A stretch of 64,000 nucleotides of DNA. Origin: an uncultured Acinetobacter sp. Lineage in GTDB: Bacteria; Pseudomonadota; Gammaproteobacteria; Pseudomonadales; Moraxellaceae. This document shows positions 37,103-45,934 of this stretch, in pieces. Each line of letters begins with the position of its first letter. The stretch's first letter is position 1. The position numbers and the translations under genes were made by a program. The notes beneath the pieces were generated by a model. It saw nothing but the letters and a program-made list of their open reading frames with translations, did not search any database and was not told where the DNA came from. The stretch is from assembly GCA_913777945.1 (NCBI GenBank), contig CAJYTY010000022.1:186001-250000 (forward strand). The letters are read 5' to 3'.

Positions 37103-38164
37103 TTAAGGATGAACAATAATTTTTACAGCAGACTCATTATTATGAATCAATGTTTCAAAGCCTTTAGAAACAAGATCATCTAAAGCAATCCGTTGGGTAA
37201 TAAAAGGTTCTAGATTAATCTTGCCTTGCTCAACTAAACGAATAGTTTCCTGATGGTCATTGACGTAAGCTATCGTGCCACGAATGTCTAGTTCTTTCAT
37301 TACTACGCTATGTACATTAATCGTGGCAGGATGGCTCCAAATAGAAACAATTACAACAACACCCGTTGGTTTCATCGCTGCGACGAGTGTATCCATAACT
37401 TTATTCACACTACTACACTCGAAAGCAACATCTACACCGCGGTCTTGGGTAATTTTCATTACTTCATTTACCACATCAACCTGAGATGGATCCAGTACAT
37501 AATCGGCAACACCAGCCTCTATCGCTTTTTCTTTACGCTTTGCACTTAGCTCAGTGATGATAACCGTAAGACCTTTGGCCTTTAAAATTGAGGATAAAAG
37601 TAAGCCTATTGGGCCAGCTCCACCAACCAATGCTACATCACCTGCTTTTGCACCACTTCTGACATAGGCGTGATGACCAACAGATAAAGGTTCTATCAAC
37701 GCTGCTTGGTCTAAAGGGATATCATTTGAAATAGGATGTACCCAACGGCGCTGAACTGCAATTTTTTCAGAAAGACCGCCACCACGCCCGCCTAAACCAA
37801 TAAAATTCATATTTTTTGATAAATGATACTTATCATGTGGGCCAGTTGGTACATCGTCAGCAATAATATAGGGTTCAACTACGACATGTTGTCCAATTTC
37901 GATATCATTTACGCCTTCACCAACTGCATAAACTACACCTGAAAATTCATGTCCCATTGTTACAGGTGCCGACTCTCCTGAAATTGGATGTGGATGACCA
38001 CATGGTGGAATAAAAATTGGGCCTTCCATGAATTCATGTAAATCTGTACCGCAAATACCACACCATGCAACCTGAATTCCAACGGTGCCTGGAAGTACTT
38101 TCGGCTCAGGGATATCTTCAATTCGAATATCCCCTCGGTCATAAAAACGAGCTGCTTTCATCAT
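37103..38164 (-). CDS. bdhA: 2,3-butanediol dehydrogenase, zinc alcohol dehydrogenase type
   Basis: Interconverts 2,3-butanediol and acetoin with NAD. Medium-chain dehydrogenase of 353 residues: catalytic zinc residues in WCGICGTDLHEF and MGHEFSGVV, the substrate-loop FIPPCGHPHPISGE typical of butanediol dehydrogenases, and VGGAGPIGLLLSSILKAKG for NAD. Two ATGs are adjacent (38164 and 38161); AAGGA fits the second slightly better. It is the last gene of the acetoin cluster, separated from lpd by a gap holding the scar of a lost dehydrogenase. Confidence 0.92.
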   Translation of the reverse strand: MMKAARFYDRGDIRIEDIPEPKVLPGTVGIQVAWCGICGTDLHEFMEGPIFIPPCGHPHPISGESAPVTMGHEFSGVVYAVGEGVNDIEIGQHVVVEPYIIADDVPTGPHDKYHLSKNMNFIGLGGRGGGLSEKIAVQRRWVHPISNDIPLDQAALIEPLSVGHHAYVRSGAKAGDVALVGGAGPIGLLLSSILKAKGLTVIITELSAKRKEKAIEAGVADYVLDPSQVDVVNEVMKITQDRGVDVAFECSSVNKVMDTLVAAMKPTGVVVIVSIWSHPATINVHSVVMKELDIRGTIAYVNDHQETIRLVEQGKINLEPFITQRIALDDLVSKGFETLIHNNESAVKIIVHP

Positions 38165-38188
38165 GTATTCCTTATGTTGATACTAACG

Positions 38189-38230
38189 CTAAACCATTCC
38201 ACCATCTGTCAAAATAAACTGACCTGTAAC
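38189..38230 (-). pseudogene. Scar of a short-chain dehydrogenase (acetoin reductase type)
   Basis: On the minus strand the 14 codons before a TAG read VTGQFILTDGGMV plus stop, the characteristic C-terminal end of SDR enzymes such as acetoin/diacetyl reductase. A stop codon stands directly upstream, so the rest is gone. Position inside an acetoin cluster supports an origin as budC/butA. Confidence 0.65.
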
Positions 38231-38280
38231 TTAATTAATGCAACTTTATTGTTTAAACCTTTAAGCACATTGCAGACCCC

Positions 38281-39681
38281 TTAAATATGAATTGCACGTT
38301 GCATTGCAGATAAAACCGACTCATGCATCGCTTCAGACAAAGTAGGATGAGGGAAAATGACCTGCGCTAAGCTTTTATCCGTCGCTTCTAGATATTTTGC
38401 GATGGCAAAACCCTGAATATGTTCGGTAACTTCATGCCCAACCATGTGAGCACCTAACAATTCACCTGTTTCCTGACTAAAAATAGTTTTAATGAATCCT
38501 GTGCTATCACCTAAAGCCAATGCCTTACCATTGGCTTGCAAAGGAAACTTACCCACATTGATATTCAAGCCCGCAGCTTTCGCTTTCTGTTCTGTCAGAC
38601 CAATACTGGCCACTTGCGGATGGGTAAAAATACAGCCCGGAATTTGTGTACGATCTAAAGCATGTACATGATCTAAACCTGCAATCTTCTCTACACAAAG
38701 AATAGCCTCGTGACTGGCCTTGTGTGCCAAACACGGTGCGCCTGCAACATCACCAATTGCATATACGCCCACAATATTAGTTTTGCACCATGAGTCGACT
38801 TTAATAAAACCATTCTCAAATTCGACACCTAAAGCTTCTAGTCCCAGATTTTCAGTATTTGGTTTCACACCAATTGCTGAAAGTACCTTTTCAACGCTAA
38901 TGACTTGCACACCTGTGGCAGTTTGAATATGACAATGTACTTGAGCCTGATCAGTTTCTATTTTTTTTACAGTCGCTTCGGTTAAAACCTGCATACCCTG
39001 CTGTTCAAATTGCTTTTGTACATACTTCGCAACTTCAATGTCTTCGCTAGGGAGAATCTGCTTGGCAATATCAACCAAGGTGACTTGGCAGCCTAAGTCT
39101 TGGTATAGGCTTGCAAACTCACTGCCTATAGCACCCGAACCAATGACCAGTAAAGACTTTGGTAATTGTTCTGGAACCAAAGCCTCTTTATAGCTCCAGA
39201 CCTGATGGCCATCTACAGCAATATGAGGCAAATTGGCTGCACGTGCACCTGTTGCGACAATAATATGCGGTGCAGAAATCTGCTGTTTTTGACCATTCGC
39301 ATCTGTAAGCTCTAATCGTTCTTTGGCAACAAATTGAGCTGTTGCATTAAAAACAGTGATTTGATTTTTTTTCAATAATTGACCGATACCTTTCACCAGT
39401 TGCTCAGAAACCTGTCTGCTATGATGGACCAGTTTTTGAATGTCAAAATCAATCCCGTTAAGCGTAAAACCAAACTGTCCTGCATGTTTGAACTGCTGCG
39501 CAAGCGCAGCCCCGCTCAATAATGCCTTGGTTGGAATACATCCCCAATTCAGACAGACTCCGCCCAAGTGTTGTTTTTCAACGACTGCCGTTTTTAATCC
39601 CAGTTGTGATGCGCGAATCGCAGCGACATAGCCTCCAGGACCAGCACCAATAACTACAAGATCAAATTGTGTATCTGACAT
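38281..39681 (-). CDS. acoL: Dihydrolipoyl dehydrogenase (E3) of the acetoin dehydrogenase complex
   Basis: Reoxidises the lipoyl groups of E2 with NAD. 466 residues: FAD site VVIGAGPGGYVAAIRASQLG, redox disulfide GGVCLNWGCIPTKALL, NAD site VIGSGAIGSEFASLYQDLG, and the C-terminal His-Glu motif FPHPTLSEAMHES. It follows acoC by 11 bp in the operon and has a GGAGG site. Its position makes it the dedicated E3, distinct from the housekeeping one. Confidence 0.92.
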   Translation of the reverse strand: MSDTQFDLVVIGAGPGGYVAAIRASQLGLKTAVVEKQHLGGVCLNWGCIPTKALLSGAALAQQFKHAGQFGFTLNGIDFDIQKLVHHSRQVSEQLVKGIGQLLKKNQITVFNATAQFVAKERLELTDANGQKQQISAPHIIVATGARAANLPHIAVDGHQVWSYKEALVPEQLPKSLLVIGSGAIGSEFASLYQDLGCQVTLVDIAKQILPSEDIEVAKYVQKQFEQQGMQVLTEATVKKIETDQAQVHCHIQTATGVQVISVEKVLSAIGVKPNTENLGLEALGVEFENGFIKVDSWCKTNIVGVYAIGDVAGAPCLAHKASHEAILCVEKIAGLDHVHALDRTQIPGCIFTHPQVASIGLTEQKAKAAGLNINVGKFPLQANGKALALGDSTGFIKTIFSQETGELLGAHMVGHEVTEHIQGFAIAKYLEATDKSLAQVIFPHPTLSEAMHESVLSAMQRAIHI

Positions 39682-39692
39682 GGCTATTCCTC

Positions 39693-41225
39693 CTACACCA
39701 AAATTAATGCAGGATTTTCGACAAACTGCTTCAATGCCGATAAGAATTGAGCACCCAACGCACCATCAATGACACGATGATCACAAGATAAAGTCGCTGT
39801 CACCATTTCACGAACAACAATCTCATCGTTTTCGACGACAGCACGTTTTTCTGCTGTACCTAAGGCCAGAATCGCACCTTGAGGTGGGTTAATAATGGCA
39901 TCAAACTGTTGAATACCCAGCATCCCCAAATTGGAAATACTGAAACTACCGCCTTGAAACTCGTCAGGTGCTAATTTTCCAGTTTTGGCACGTGTCGCTA
40001 GATCACGCATATCATTGGAAATCTGCGCCAAAGATTTACGGTTCGCTGCTTTAATAATTGGTGTGATCAGTCCATTTTCGATGGCCACAGCAACCGAAAT
40101 ATCAGCTTGTTCAAACTGTAGAATCTGCTGATTTTCTTCATCAAACTGAACGTTAACCTGTGGAACTTTGATCAGTGCGGCAGCAGCAGCTTTAATCAGC
40201 ATATCGTTAATAGAAAGCTTGACTTGCGGCACCGTATTGTTAATTTGCTGACGCAAAGCCTGAACCGATTCAACATTTAGGTCTATCGTTAAGCGAAAAT
40301 GTGGTGCATTGCGTTTTGCCGCTTGTAACCTTGAAGCGATTGCTTTACGCATACCATTCATCACTACAGTGGTAAATTGTGCGGACTCTGTCGGTTGCGT
40401 ATGATCATGTTGAGCATTTATAGGGTTTTCACGTTGATAGACAGCTTCAACATCTTCCTTGCAGACTCGTCCACGTGAACCCGATGCACGGCAATCATGC
40501 AAATTGATGCCCCATTGTTTGGCCAAGCGGCGGGCAACAGGTGTTGCCAAAACATGACTATCATCTGCTTTAGATTTAGCGGCCTTAGTACTGGCTTGAT
40601 GACGTACATCTGGCCATGAACCACCAGCAGCTTGAACTGCGGTCTGAATATCTTGAACACTAATACGACCTTCACGCCCAGAACCCGTAATCTGAGACAA
40701 GTCTACATTGTGCTTTTGAGCTAATTTCAAGGCATGCGGCGTTGCAAAAATATCATTGTTTTGCTGGTAGCCTTGTAACGCAGCAGGAATAGAATATCCG
40801 CCCTGAGTCACCACTTTTGATCCATTACCAACACTGTTCTGTTTAGGAGCAGCTTGTATTTTGGTTTCAACTTGAGCTACGGCTACTTTTTCAGGAACTG
40901 CTGTTACCGCTTTATTTTCAGTTACCGCAGGTGTGCCGCCTAACGACTGTACAAATGCTTCAACTTCTGCGTCGGAAACTTGAGCGTCTGCACAAATTGC
41001 AATGACTCCACCTACAATTAGTGTGTCACCGTCTTTAGCAATAATTTTTCGTAGCAAGCCATCGAAAGGTGCTTCCAGAACATTGACGATTTTTGTGGTT
41101 TCAATTTCACAAATTTCCTGTCCTTTACTAAATTGCGTACCTTCCTGAATCAGCCATTGGGCAATTGTGCCCTCTTCCATGGACAAACCCCATTTTGGGA
41201 TTTCTAAGGTTTTAATTTCGCTCAT
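39693..41225 (-). CDS. acoC: Dihydrolipoamide acetyltransferase (E2) of the acetoin dehydrogenase complex
   Basis: 510 residues: one N-terminal lipoyl domain with Lys45 in EIETTKIVN, then two peripheral subunit-binding domains, at about 159-197 (ATPHALKLAQKHNVDLSQIT) and 225-263 (ATPVARRLAKQWGINLHDC). The catalytic domain follows, with MRKAIASRLQAAKRNAPHF and the active-site His in LSCDHRVIDGALG. Two binding domains instead of one is unusual. It transfers the acetyl group from acetoin cleavage to CoA. The start is one base from the acoB stop. Confidence 0.93.
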   Translation of the reverse strand: MSEIKTLEIPKWGLSMEEGTIAQWLIQEGTQFSKGQEICEIETTKIVNVLEAPFDGLLRKIIAKDGDTLIVGGVIAICADAQVSDAEVEAFVQSLGGTPAVTENKAVTAVPEKVAVAQVETKIQAAPKQNSVGNGSKVVTQGGYSIPAALQGYQQNNDIFATPHALKLAQKHNVDLSQITGSGREGRISVQDIQTAVQAAGGSWPDVRHQASTKAAKSKADDSHVLATPVARRLAKQWGINLHDCRASGSRGRVCKEDVEAVYQRENPINAQHDHTQPTESAQFTTVVMNGMRKAIASRLQAAKRNAPHFRLTIDLNVESVQALRQQINNTVPQVKLSINDMLIKAAAAALIKVPQVNVQFDEENQQILQFEQADISVAVAIENGLITPIIKAANRKSLAQISNDMRDLATRAKTGKLAPDEFQGGSFSISNLGMLGIQQFDAIINPPQGAILALGTAEKRAVVENDEIVVREMVTATLSCDHRVIDGALGAQFLSALKQFVENPALILV

Positions 41226-41226
41226 C

Positions 41227-42246
41227 CTAAGCCTCCAATGTCTTGCGTACAGCCTGTTCGATGCGTTCTACACTTGGTAGCCATTCTTTTTCTAATACAG
41301 GTGAAAATGGTACGGGTGAATGTGGTGGAGTGACTAACTCGATTGGTGCTTTAAGATAATGAAAGCCTTTCTGGGCAATAAGTGCAGCCACATCGTGTCC
41401 GAAACCGCAACGCGCGGCAGATTCATCAACAATCACCACCCGACCTGTTGAAGCTACGGACTCTAAAATGCCATCTTCGTCTAGTGGAGAAATGGTACGA
41501 GGATCAACCACTTCAACCGAAATGCCTTCTTTTGCTAGCTTGTCGGCAACGTCATTGGCACGATGTACCATCAGGCCTAAGGCAATAATTGTAATATCTG
41601 TGCCTTCACGGGTGTAATTTGCGACACCAAAAGGAATGGTGTAGGCTTCATCGGGTACCTCGCCTTTAATGTCGTATAACATTTTGTGTTCACAAAAGAC
41701 CACTGGGTCATCATCTCGAATGGCTTGAATCAATAATCCTTTGACATCGTAAGCACTAGAAGGCACCACCACTTTTAAACCAGGTACCGACGCAAATACG
41801 TTATATGGTGATTGAGAATGCTGTGCTGCAGCGGAAAAACCCGCACCAATCATGCCGCGTACAACGAGTGGTGCTTTGGCTTTCCCTCCAAACATATAGC
41901 GGAATTTCGCCGCTTGGTTATAAAGCATGTCATAACACACGCCATAGAAATCCATAAACATTAAATCTGCTACCGGTCTTAAACCTGTAGCAGCAGCACC
42001 TGCCGCCATACCGATAATCGCAGATTCTGTAATTGGCGTATCAATGACTCGTTCAGAGCCAAATTCAGTCCATAGGCCTTTGGTTACGCCAAGTACTCCG
42101 CCAAAACCTTCCAGCTTATTGTCATCGGTATTTTTACCGCCATGTCCACCACGAACATCTTCACCAACCACAATAACACTTGGATCTCGGCGCATTTCTA
42201 ATTCGATTGCTTCTTTAATTGCGTTTCGATAACTTTTATTTGGCAT
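41227..42246 (-). CDS. acoB: Acetoin dehydrogenase E1 beta subunit
   Basis: 339 residues, a transketolase-like Pyr domain plus C-terminal domain: VIVVGEDVRGGHGGKNTDDN, RVIDTPITESAIIGMAAGAA, LMFMDFYGVCYDM, and VVDPRTISPLDEDGI. Together with AcoA it forms the thiamine-diphosphate component that splits acetoin to acetaldehyde and a bound acetyl group. It follows acoA by 15 bp. Confidence 0.95.
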   Translation of the reverse strand: MPNKSYRNAIKEAIELEMRRDPSVIVVGEDVRGGHGGKNTDDNKLEGFGGVLGVTKGLWTEFGSERVIDTPITESAIIGMAAGAAATGLRPVADLMFMDFYGVCYDMLYNQAAKFRYMFGGKAKAPLVVRGMIGAGFSAAAQHSQSPYNVFASVPGLKVVVPSSAYDVKGLLIQAIRDDDPVVFCEHKMLYDIKGEVPDEAYTIPFGVANYTREGTDITIIALGLMVHRANDVADKLAKEGISVEVVDPRTISPLDEDGILESVASTGRVVIVDESAARCGFGHDVAALIAQKGFHYLKAPIELVTPPHSPVPFSPVLEKEWLPSVERIEQAVRKTLEA

Positions 42247-42261
42247 TTTTCTACTATTCCT

Positions 42262-43224
42262 TTAGTAAGAGACGTATACATCGGTAAGTAACTGAGAAAC
42301 TTCTGGGTACTTAGCTGCACGTGCCTTTGCAACGGCATCGTCTACATTGGCTTTAGACTGAGCATCTATCGCATCGAGTTTGGCTTCGTCAATTTTGTCT
42401 TTGACTTTTTCACGGAATATTTTCAATGGATCTTTATGTTCTTTCACATAATCCAGCTCTTCTTTAGAACGGATAAGCCCCGGATCACCCTCAAAATGTC
42501 CATAAAACCGGTTGGTTACCGTTTCAATCACACTCGGGCCTTCACCACGGCGGGCACGTTCAATGGCTTTTTGTGCGACTTCATACACAGCAAAAAAGTC
42601 TGTTCCATCTACTTTTTCAGCAGGTAAGCCAAAGCCTCCTGCTCGGCCTGCAATATCTTTACTGCCTACAGCATAGTCATGTGCCGTGCCTTCACCAAAG
42701 CCGTTATTTTCAAAAACAAAAATGACAGGAAGCTTTAACACCACCGCCATATTAATAGCTTCGAAAGTTAAACCCTGATTTGAGCCACCATCGCCTGTAA
42801 ACGACAAACCAATACCACCCGTTTTAAGTGTTTTGGCACTTAAAGCAGCCCCAATTGCTAAAGGTGGGCCGCCGCCCACAATACCATTTGCACCAAGCAT
42901 ACCTTTATCTAAGTCTGCAATATGCATTGAGCCGCCTTTACCACGGCACAGACCTTCATCTTTGCCAAAGATCTCTAACATCATGGCGTGGATATCACAC
43001 CCCTTCGCAATACAGTGTCCATGACCACGATGTGTTGATGTGATAAAGTCCTTGTCTGTTAGGTTTTCACAAATACCTACAGCAACTGCTTCCTCACCGC
43101 TATATAAATGAATGAATCCTGGGATATCACCTGTATTGTTTTCATCGTGAAGCCGATCCTCAAATTCACGAATGTCACGCATTCTTTTGTATGCTGCTAG
43201 CAATTGCTCTTCCGTTAACTGCAT
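42262..43224 (-). CDS. acoA: Acetoin dehydrogenase E1 alpha subunit
   Basis: 320 residues with the thiamine-diphosphate motif GDGGSNQGLTFEAINMA...FENNGFGEGT, and RGHGHCIAKGCDIHAMMLEI and GKGGSMHIADLDKGMLGANG upstream of it. First gene of the acoABC-acoL run, with AAGGAA before the ATG. It is divergent from the lipA paralogue, so the 341-bp gap holds the promoters of both. Confidence 0.95.
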   Translation of the reverse strand: MQLTEEQLLAAYKRMRDIREFEDRLHDENNTGDIPGFIHLYSGEEAVAVGICENLTDKDFITSTHRGHGHCIAKGCDIHAMMLEIFGKDEGLCRGKGGSMHIADLDKGMLGANGIVGGGPPLAIGAALSAKTLKTGGIGLSFTGDGGSNQGLTFEAINMAVVLKLPVIFVFENNGFGEGTAHDYAVGSKDIAGRAGGFGLPAEKVDGTDFFAVYEVAQKAIERARRGEGPSVIETVTNRFYGHFEGDPGLIRSKEELDYVKEHKDPLKIFREKVKDKIDEAKLDAIDAQSKANVDDAVAKARAAKYPEVSQLLTDVYVSY

Positions 43225-43437
43225 ATATTTATTCCTTATTGATTACGCTAAAAAAGAAATCCAAAATTGAATAATCAGATTTTTAAACCGTATATTTATA
43301 TAAGAATATTTTTCTCTAATTTTATATTAGACTAAAAAAAATTAATTTTTAAATCAGTAAGATCAACATAAAAAACAAAAGATTAAACAATCAAAAAAAT
43401 TTGTAATTTTTTTATATTATTCATATGCATGCTAAAA

Positions 43438-43456
43438 CAAACCTTTAACCAACCTT
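43438..43456 (+). promoter_or_regulatory. Putative operator of the acetoin operon: two CCAACCTT-like boxes
   Basis: CAAACCTT at 43438-43445 and CCAACCTT at 43449-43456, 11 bp apart, followed six bases later by TATAAT (about 43463-43468), roughly 110 bp before lipA. Same layout as at 1792-1810. I saw no sigma54 -24/-12 element, in keeping with the regulator lacking an AAA+ domain. The rest of 43225-43565 shows no gene. Confidence 0.5.
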
Positions 43457-43565
43457 TATTTTATATAATATGTTTTTTGCCCAGTTTTATATTATTGGTG
43501 CAATAAAAATAGCGAATGAAGATCGGGATTTATATTAATTATTTTTAAATAATGGAGCATTTAAA

Positions 43566-44525
43566 ATGGATTTAAATAACACAATATTAACTGGAAATAA
43601 GTTAAGAGGCGCTGAAAAAATAGCACGTATTCCAATTAAAATTGTTCCAACAGAAATTACGCCAAAGAAACCTGAGTGGATTCGAACTAAAATGAGTCAG
43701 CCTGAAGAAGTTCGAATGATCAAGAATTTACTAAGACAACAAAAGCTTCACACGGTGTGTGAAGAAGCAGCTTGTCCTAATTTGCCGCAATGTTTTGGCA
43801 GTGGCACGGCAACATTTATGATTATGGGAGATATATGTACTCGACGTTGTCCATTTTGCGATGTAGCTCATGGTCGTCCTCAAGTTTTAGATATTCATGA
43901 GCCAAAGAATTTGGCTGAAACGGTTAAGAATTTAGGATTAAAGTATGTGGTGATCACCTCGGTTGATCGAGATGATTTAAAAGATGGCGGTGCACAACAC
44001 TTCTCTAATTGCATTCGAGAAATTCGTGAAACCAGCCCAGATACTTTGATTGAAATTTTAGTTCCTGATTTTCGTGGCCGTGCTGATATTGCGCTTAAAA
44101 TCTTGAGTCAAAATCCACCTGACGTTTTTAACCACAATATTGAAACCGTTCCGCGTCTGTATAAAGCTATGCGACCAGGCGCTGACTATCAGCATTCATT
44201 GGATCTACTGAATAAATTCAAACACTATTGTCCAGACATTCCCACCAAATGCGGATTGATGGTGGGTTTAGGAGAAGTGGAGGCAGAGGTAATTGTATTG
44301 TTAAATGACTTAAAAGATTACCAAGTAGACTATGTCACTATTGGTCAATACTTACAGCCTTCTAAATCTCATGCCCCCATTCACCGCTTTGTTACCTTAG
44401 AAGAATTTAAACATTATCAGATCCATGGAGAGCACCTAAAATTTAAAAATATTTGGAGCGGCCCATTGGTTAGATCGAGTTACTTTGCTGAAAAGCAGTA
44501 CTACGGACAGCAACTATCTGACTAA
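43566..44525 (+). CDS. lipA: Lipoyl synthase paralogue of the acetoin cluster
   Basis: Inserts sulfur into octanoyl groups to make lipoyl cofactor, here probably for the AcoC E2. 319 residues, radical SAM: auxiliary cluster cysteines in [17 protein letters not shown], the SAM cluster [13 protein letters not shown], then [16 protein letters not shown] and [16 protein letters not shown] precedes the ATG. It is read away from acoA and towards the regulator gene. Confidence 0.93.
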   Translation: MDLNNTILTGNKLRGAEKIARIPIKIVPTEITPKKPEWIRTKMSQPEEVRMIKNLLRQQKLHTVCEEAACPNLPQCFGSGTATFMIMGDICTRRCPFCDVAHGRPQVLDIHEPKNLAETVKNLGLKYVVITSVDRDDLKDGGAQHFSNCIREIRETSPDTLIEILVPDFRGRADIALKILSQNPPDVFNHNIETVPRLYKAMRPGADYQHSLDLLNKFKHYCPDIPTKCGLMVGLGEVEAEVIVLLNDLKDYQVDYVTIGQYLQPSKSHAPIHRFVTLEEFKHYQIHGEHLKFKNIWSGPLVRSSYFAEKQYYGQQLSD

Positions 44526-44752
44526 CTTAATCGAATTGACTGAAGAAATTGGATTCAACCTGAGTAAAAAACTATATGGTCAAAACTTACTAAAATTCGA
44601 TAGAAAAAAGAATTCTTTCCTATTAGAGTTTTTCATATGGAATTAAATGTCTGCAAATCAATTAACCCAATAGAGTATTGATATAGGCGGTGTCGGAATA
44701 CTAAATAGTTTTACTCAAGCGAATACGTTGCTCAACCATAAAGGAATATGGA

Positions 44753-45841
44753 ATGAATCATTTGGAAAAAATAAATTCAGCTTTACAAACAACACATTTA
44801 GTTAATCAGATTGATGTAAATGCAGCCCCGATTCTTCTTTTGCGTGATGAAGAACATAATTCTATATTTGATCGATCTATACACCAAACTTGTGATGAAC
44901 TGTCAAAAATCGCCTATGACTCCGAAATGGCAATAGGATTAACTGACCATCAAGGTACATTACTATGGACTTGGAGTAGTCGAACAATGTTATCGTCTGC
45001 AGAACAAGTCAATTTTATTGAAGGAGGTCACTGGTCTACTCAAGCTGTGGGTAAAAATGCCATCGGTATGGCGCTCAATAGCCATCGTTCGAGTTGTGTA
45101 CATTCTCATGAAAATCAGATGAATAGTGTACGAGACTGGGTGTGCTATGCAGCCCCTATTATTGATCCAGTATCTAATCATTTTCACGGTGTTATTAATT
45201 TATCGACCAAGTATAAAAAACACACGCCTTTGGGGGTTTTAGCTGTTGAGCGTTGTGCCGACTTAGTACGTCAATCGCTGTTAACTCAACAAAAAAATAT
45301 TTTATATATTCATGCATTAGGAACACCAAGAATTATATTTAATCAAACTCCCCTAGTGTTAACTCATCGCCAAATTGAAATTTTATGTATTCTGGTTCTA
45401 CGTCCAAAAGGTATCAGTTTGGATGAGCTACATTATGCTTTGTATGGCGATCGAGACGTTAGTGTCAAAACGCTTAAATCAGAATTATCTCAATTACGTA
45501 ATCTGTTGCCTAACTGCATTGATTCCCGAGTATATAAATTAACTTGTGAAGTTGAATGTGATTTTTTAAAAGCTGAACATTCTTTAAGTGCCGGATTTTT
45601 AGCGAGCACTTTTTCTTTATATAAAGGAAGTTTTCTGTCTAAAACTGAAAGTCCTTATCTTTGTGCATGGAGAGAAAGTTTTGATGCTCGTTTAAGCTAT
45701 TTAATTTATCAACTACAGGATGTAGATCAACTACTAAAAATTATCGGTTATTTACCAGAGCGAGTCGATGCCGTGCAACGTTTGCTTGAACTGATCCCCA
45801 AAGATAGTATCTATCACGATCGTTTTTCAAAATTTGTTTAA
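44753..45841 (+). CDS. GAF-domain regulator of acetoin catabolism (paralogue of the 580-1761 gene)
   Basis: 362 residues. GAF-like region with FIEGGHWSTQAVGKNAIGMA and VRDWVCYAAPIIDP, then a winged helix (LTHRQIEILCILVLRPKGIS; VKTLKSELSQLRNLL) and a helical tail (FLASTFSLYKGSFLSKTESP). It has no AAA+ domain, so it is not a classic AcoR sigma54 activator. AAAGGA precedes the ATG. It lies 227 bp after lipA on the same strand and ends at a terminator shared with katE. Confidence 0.82.
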   Translation: MNHLEKINSALQTTHLVNQIDVNAAPILLLRDEEHNSIFDRSIHQTCDELSKIAYDSEMAIGLTDHQGTLLWTWSSRTMLSSAEQVNFIEGGHWSTQAVGKNAIGMALNSHRSSCVHSHENQMNSVRDWVCYAAPIIDPVSNHFHGVINLSTKYKKHTPLGVLAVERCADLVRQSLLTQQKNILYIHALGTPRIIFNQTPLVLTHRQIEILCILVLRPKGISLDELHYALYGDRDVSVKTLKSELSQLRNLLPNCIDSRVYKLTCEVECDFLKAEHSLSAGFLASTFSLYKGSFLSKTESPYLCAWRESFDARLSYLIYQLQDVDQLLKIIGYLPERVDAVQRLLELIPKDSIYHDRFSKFV

Positions 45842-45890
45842 GCAGATTGAGTTAATTGAGATCATTACGACCTACAATGTGATGAGAACC

Positions 45891-45930
45891 AAAAAGTCTA
45901 GAACTCAATATTGATTCTAGACTTTTTCCT
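45891..45930. terminator. Bidirectional terminator between the regulator gene and katE
   Basis: Perfect thirteen-base arms AAAAAGTCTAGAA / TTCTAGACTTTTT around an eleven-base loop; converging genes on both sides. Confidence 0.9.
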
Positions 45931-45934
45931 AAAT

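Noticed and set aside
43225..43565. Sigma54 promoter for the acetoin operon
   Set aside because: No -24/-12 element was seen, and the regulator lacks an AAA+ domain; a TATAAT-type -10 is present instead.
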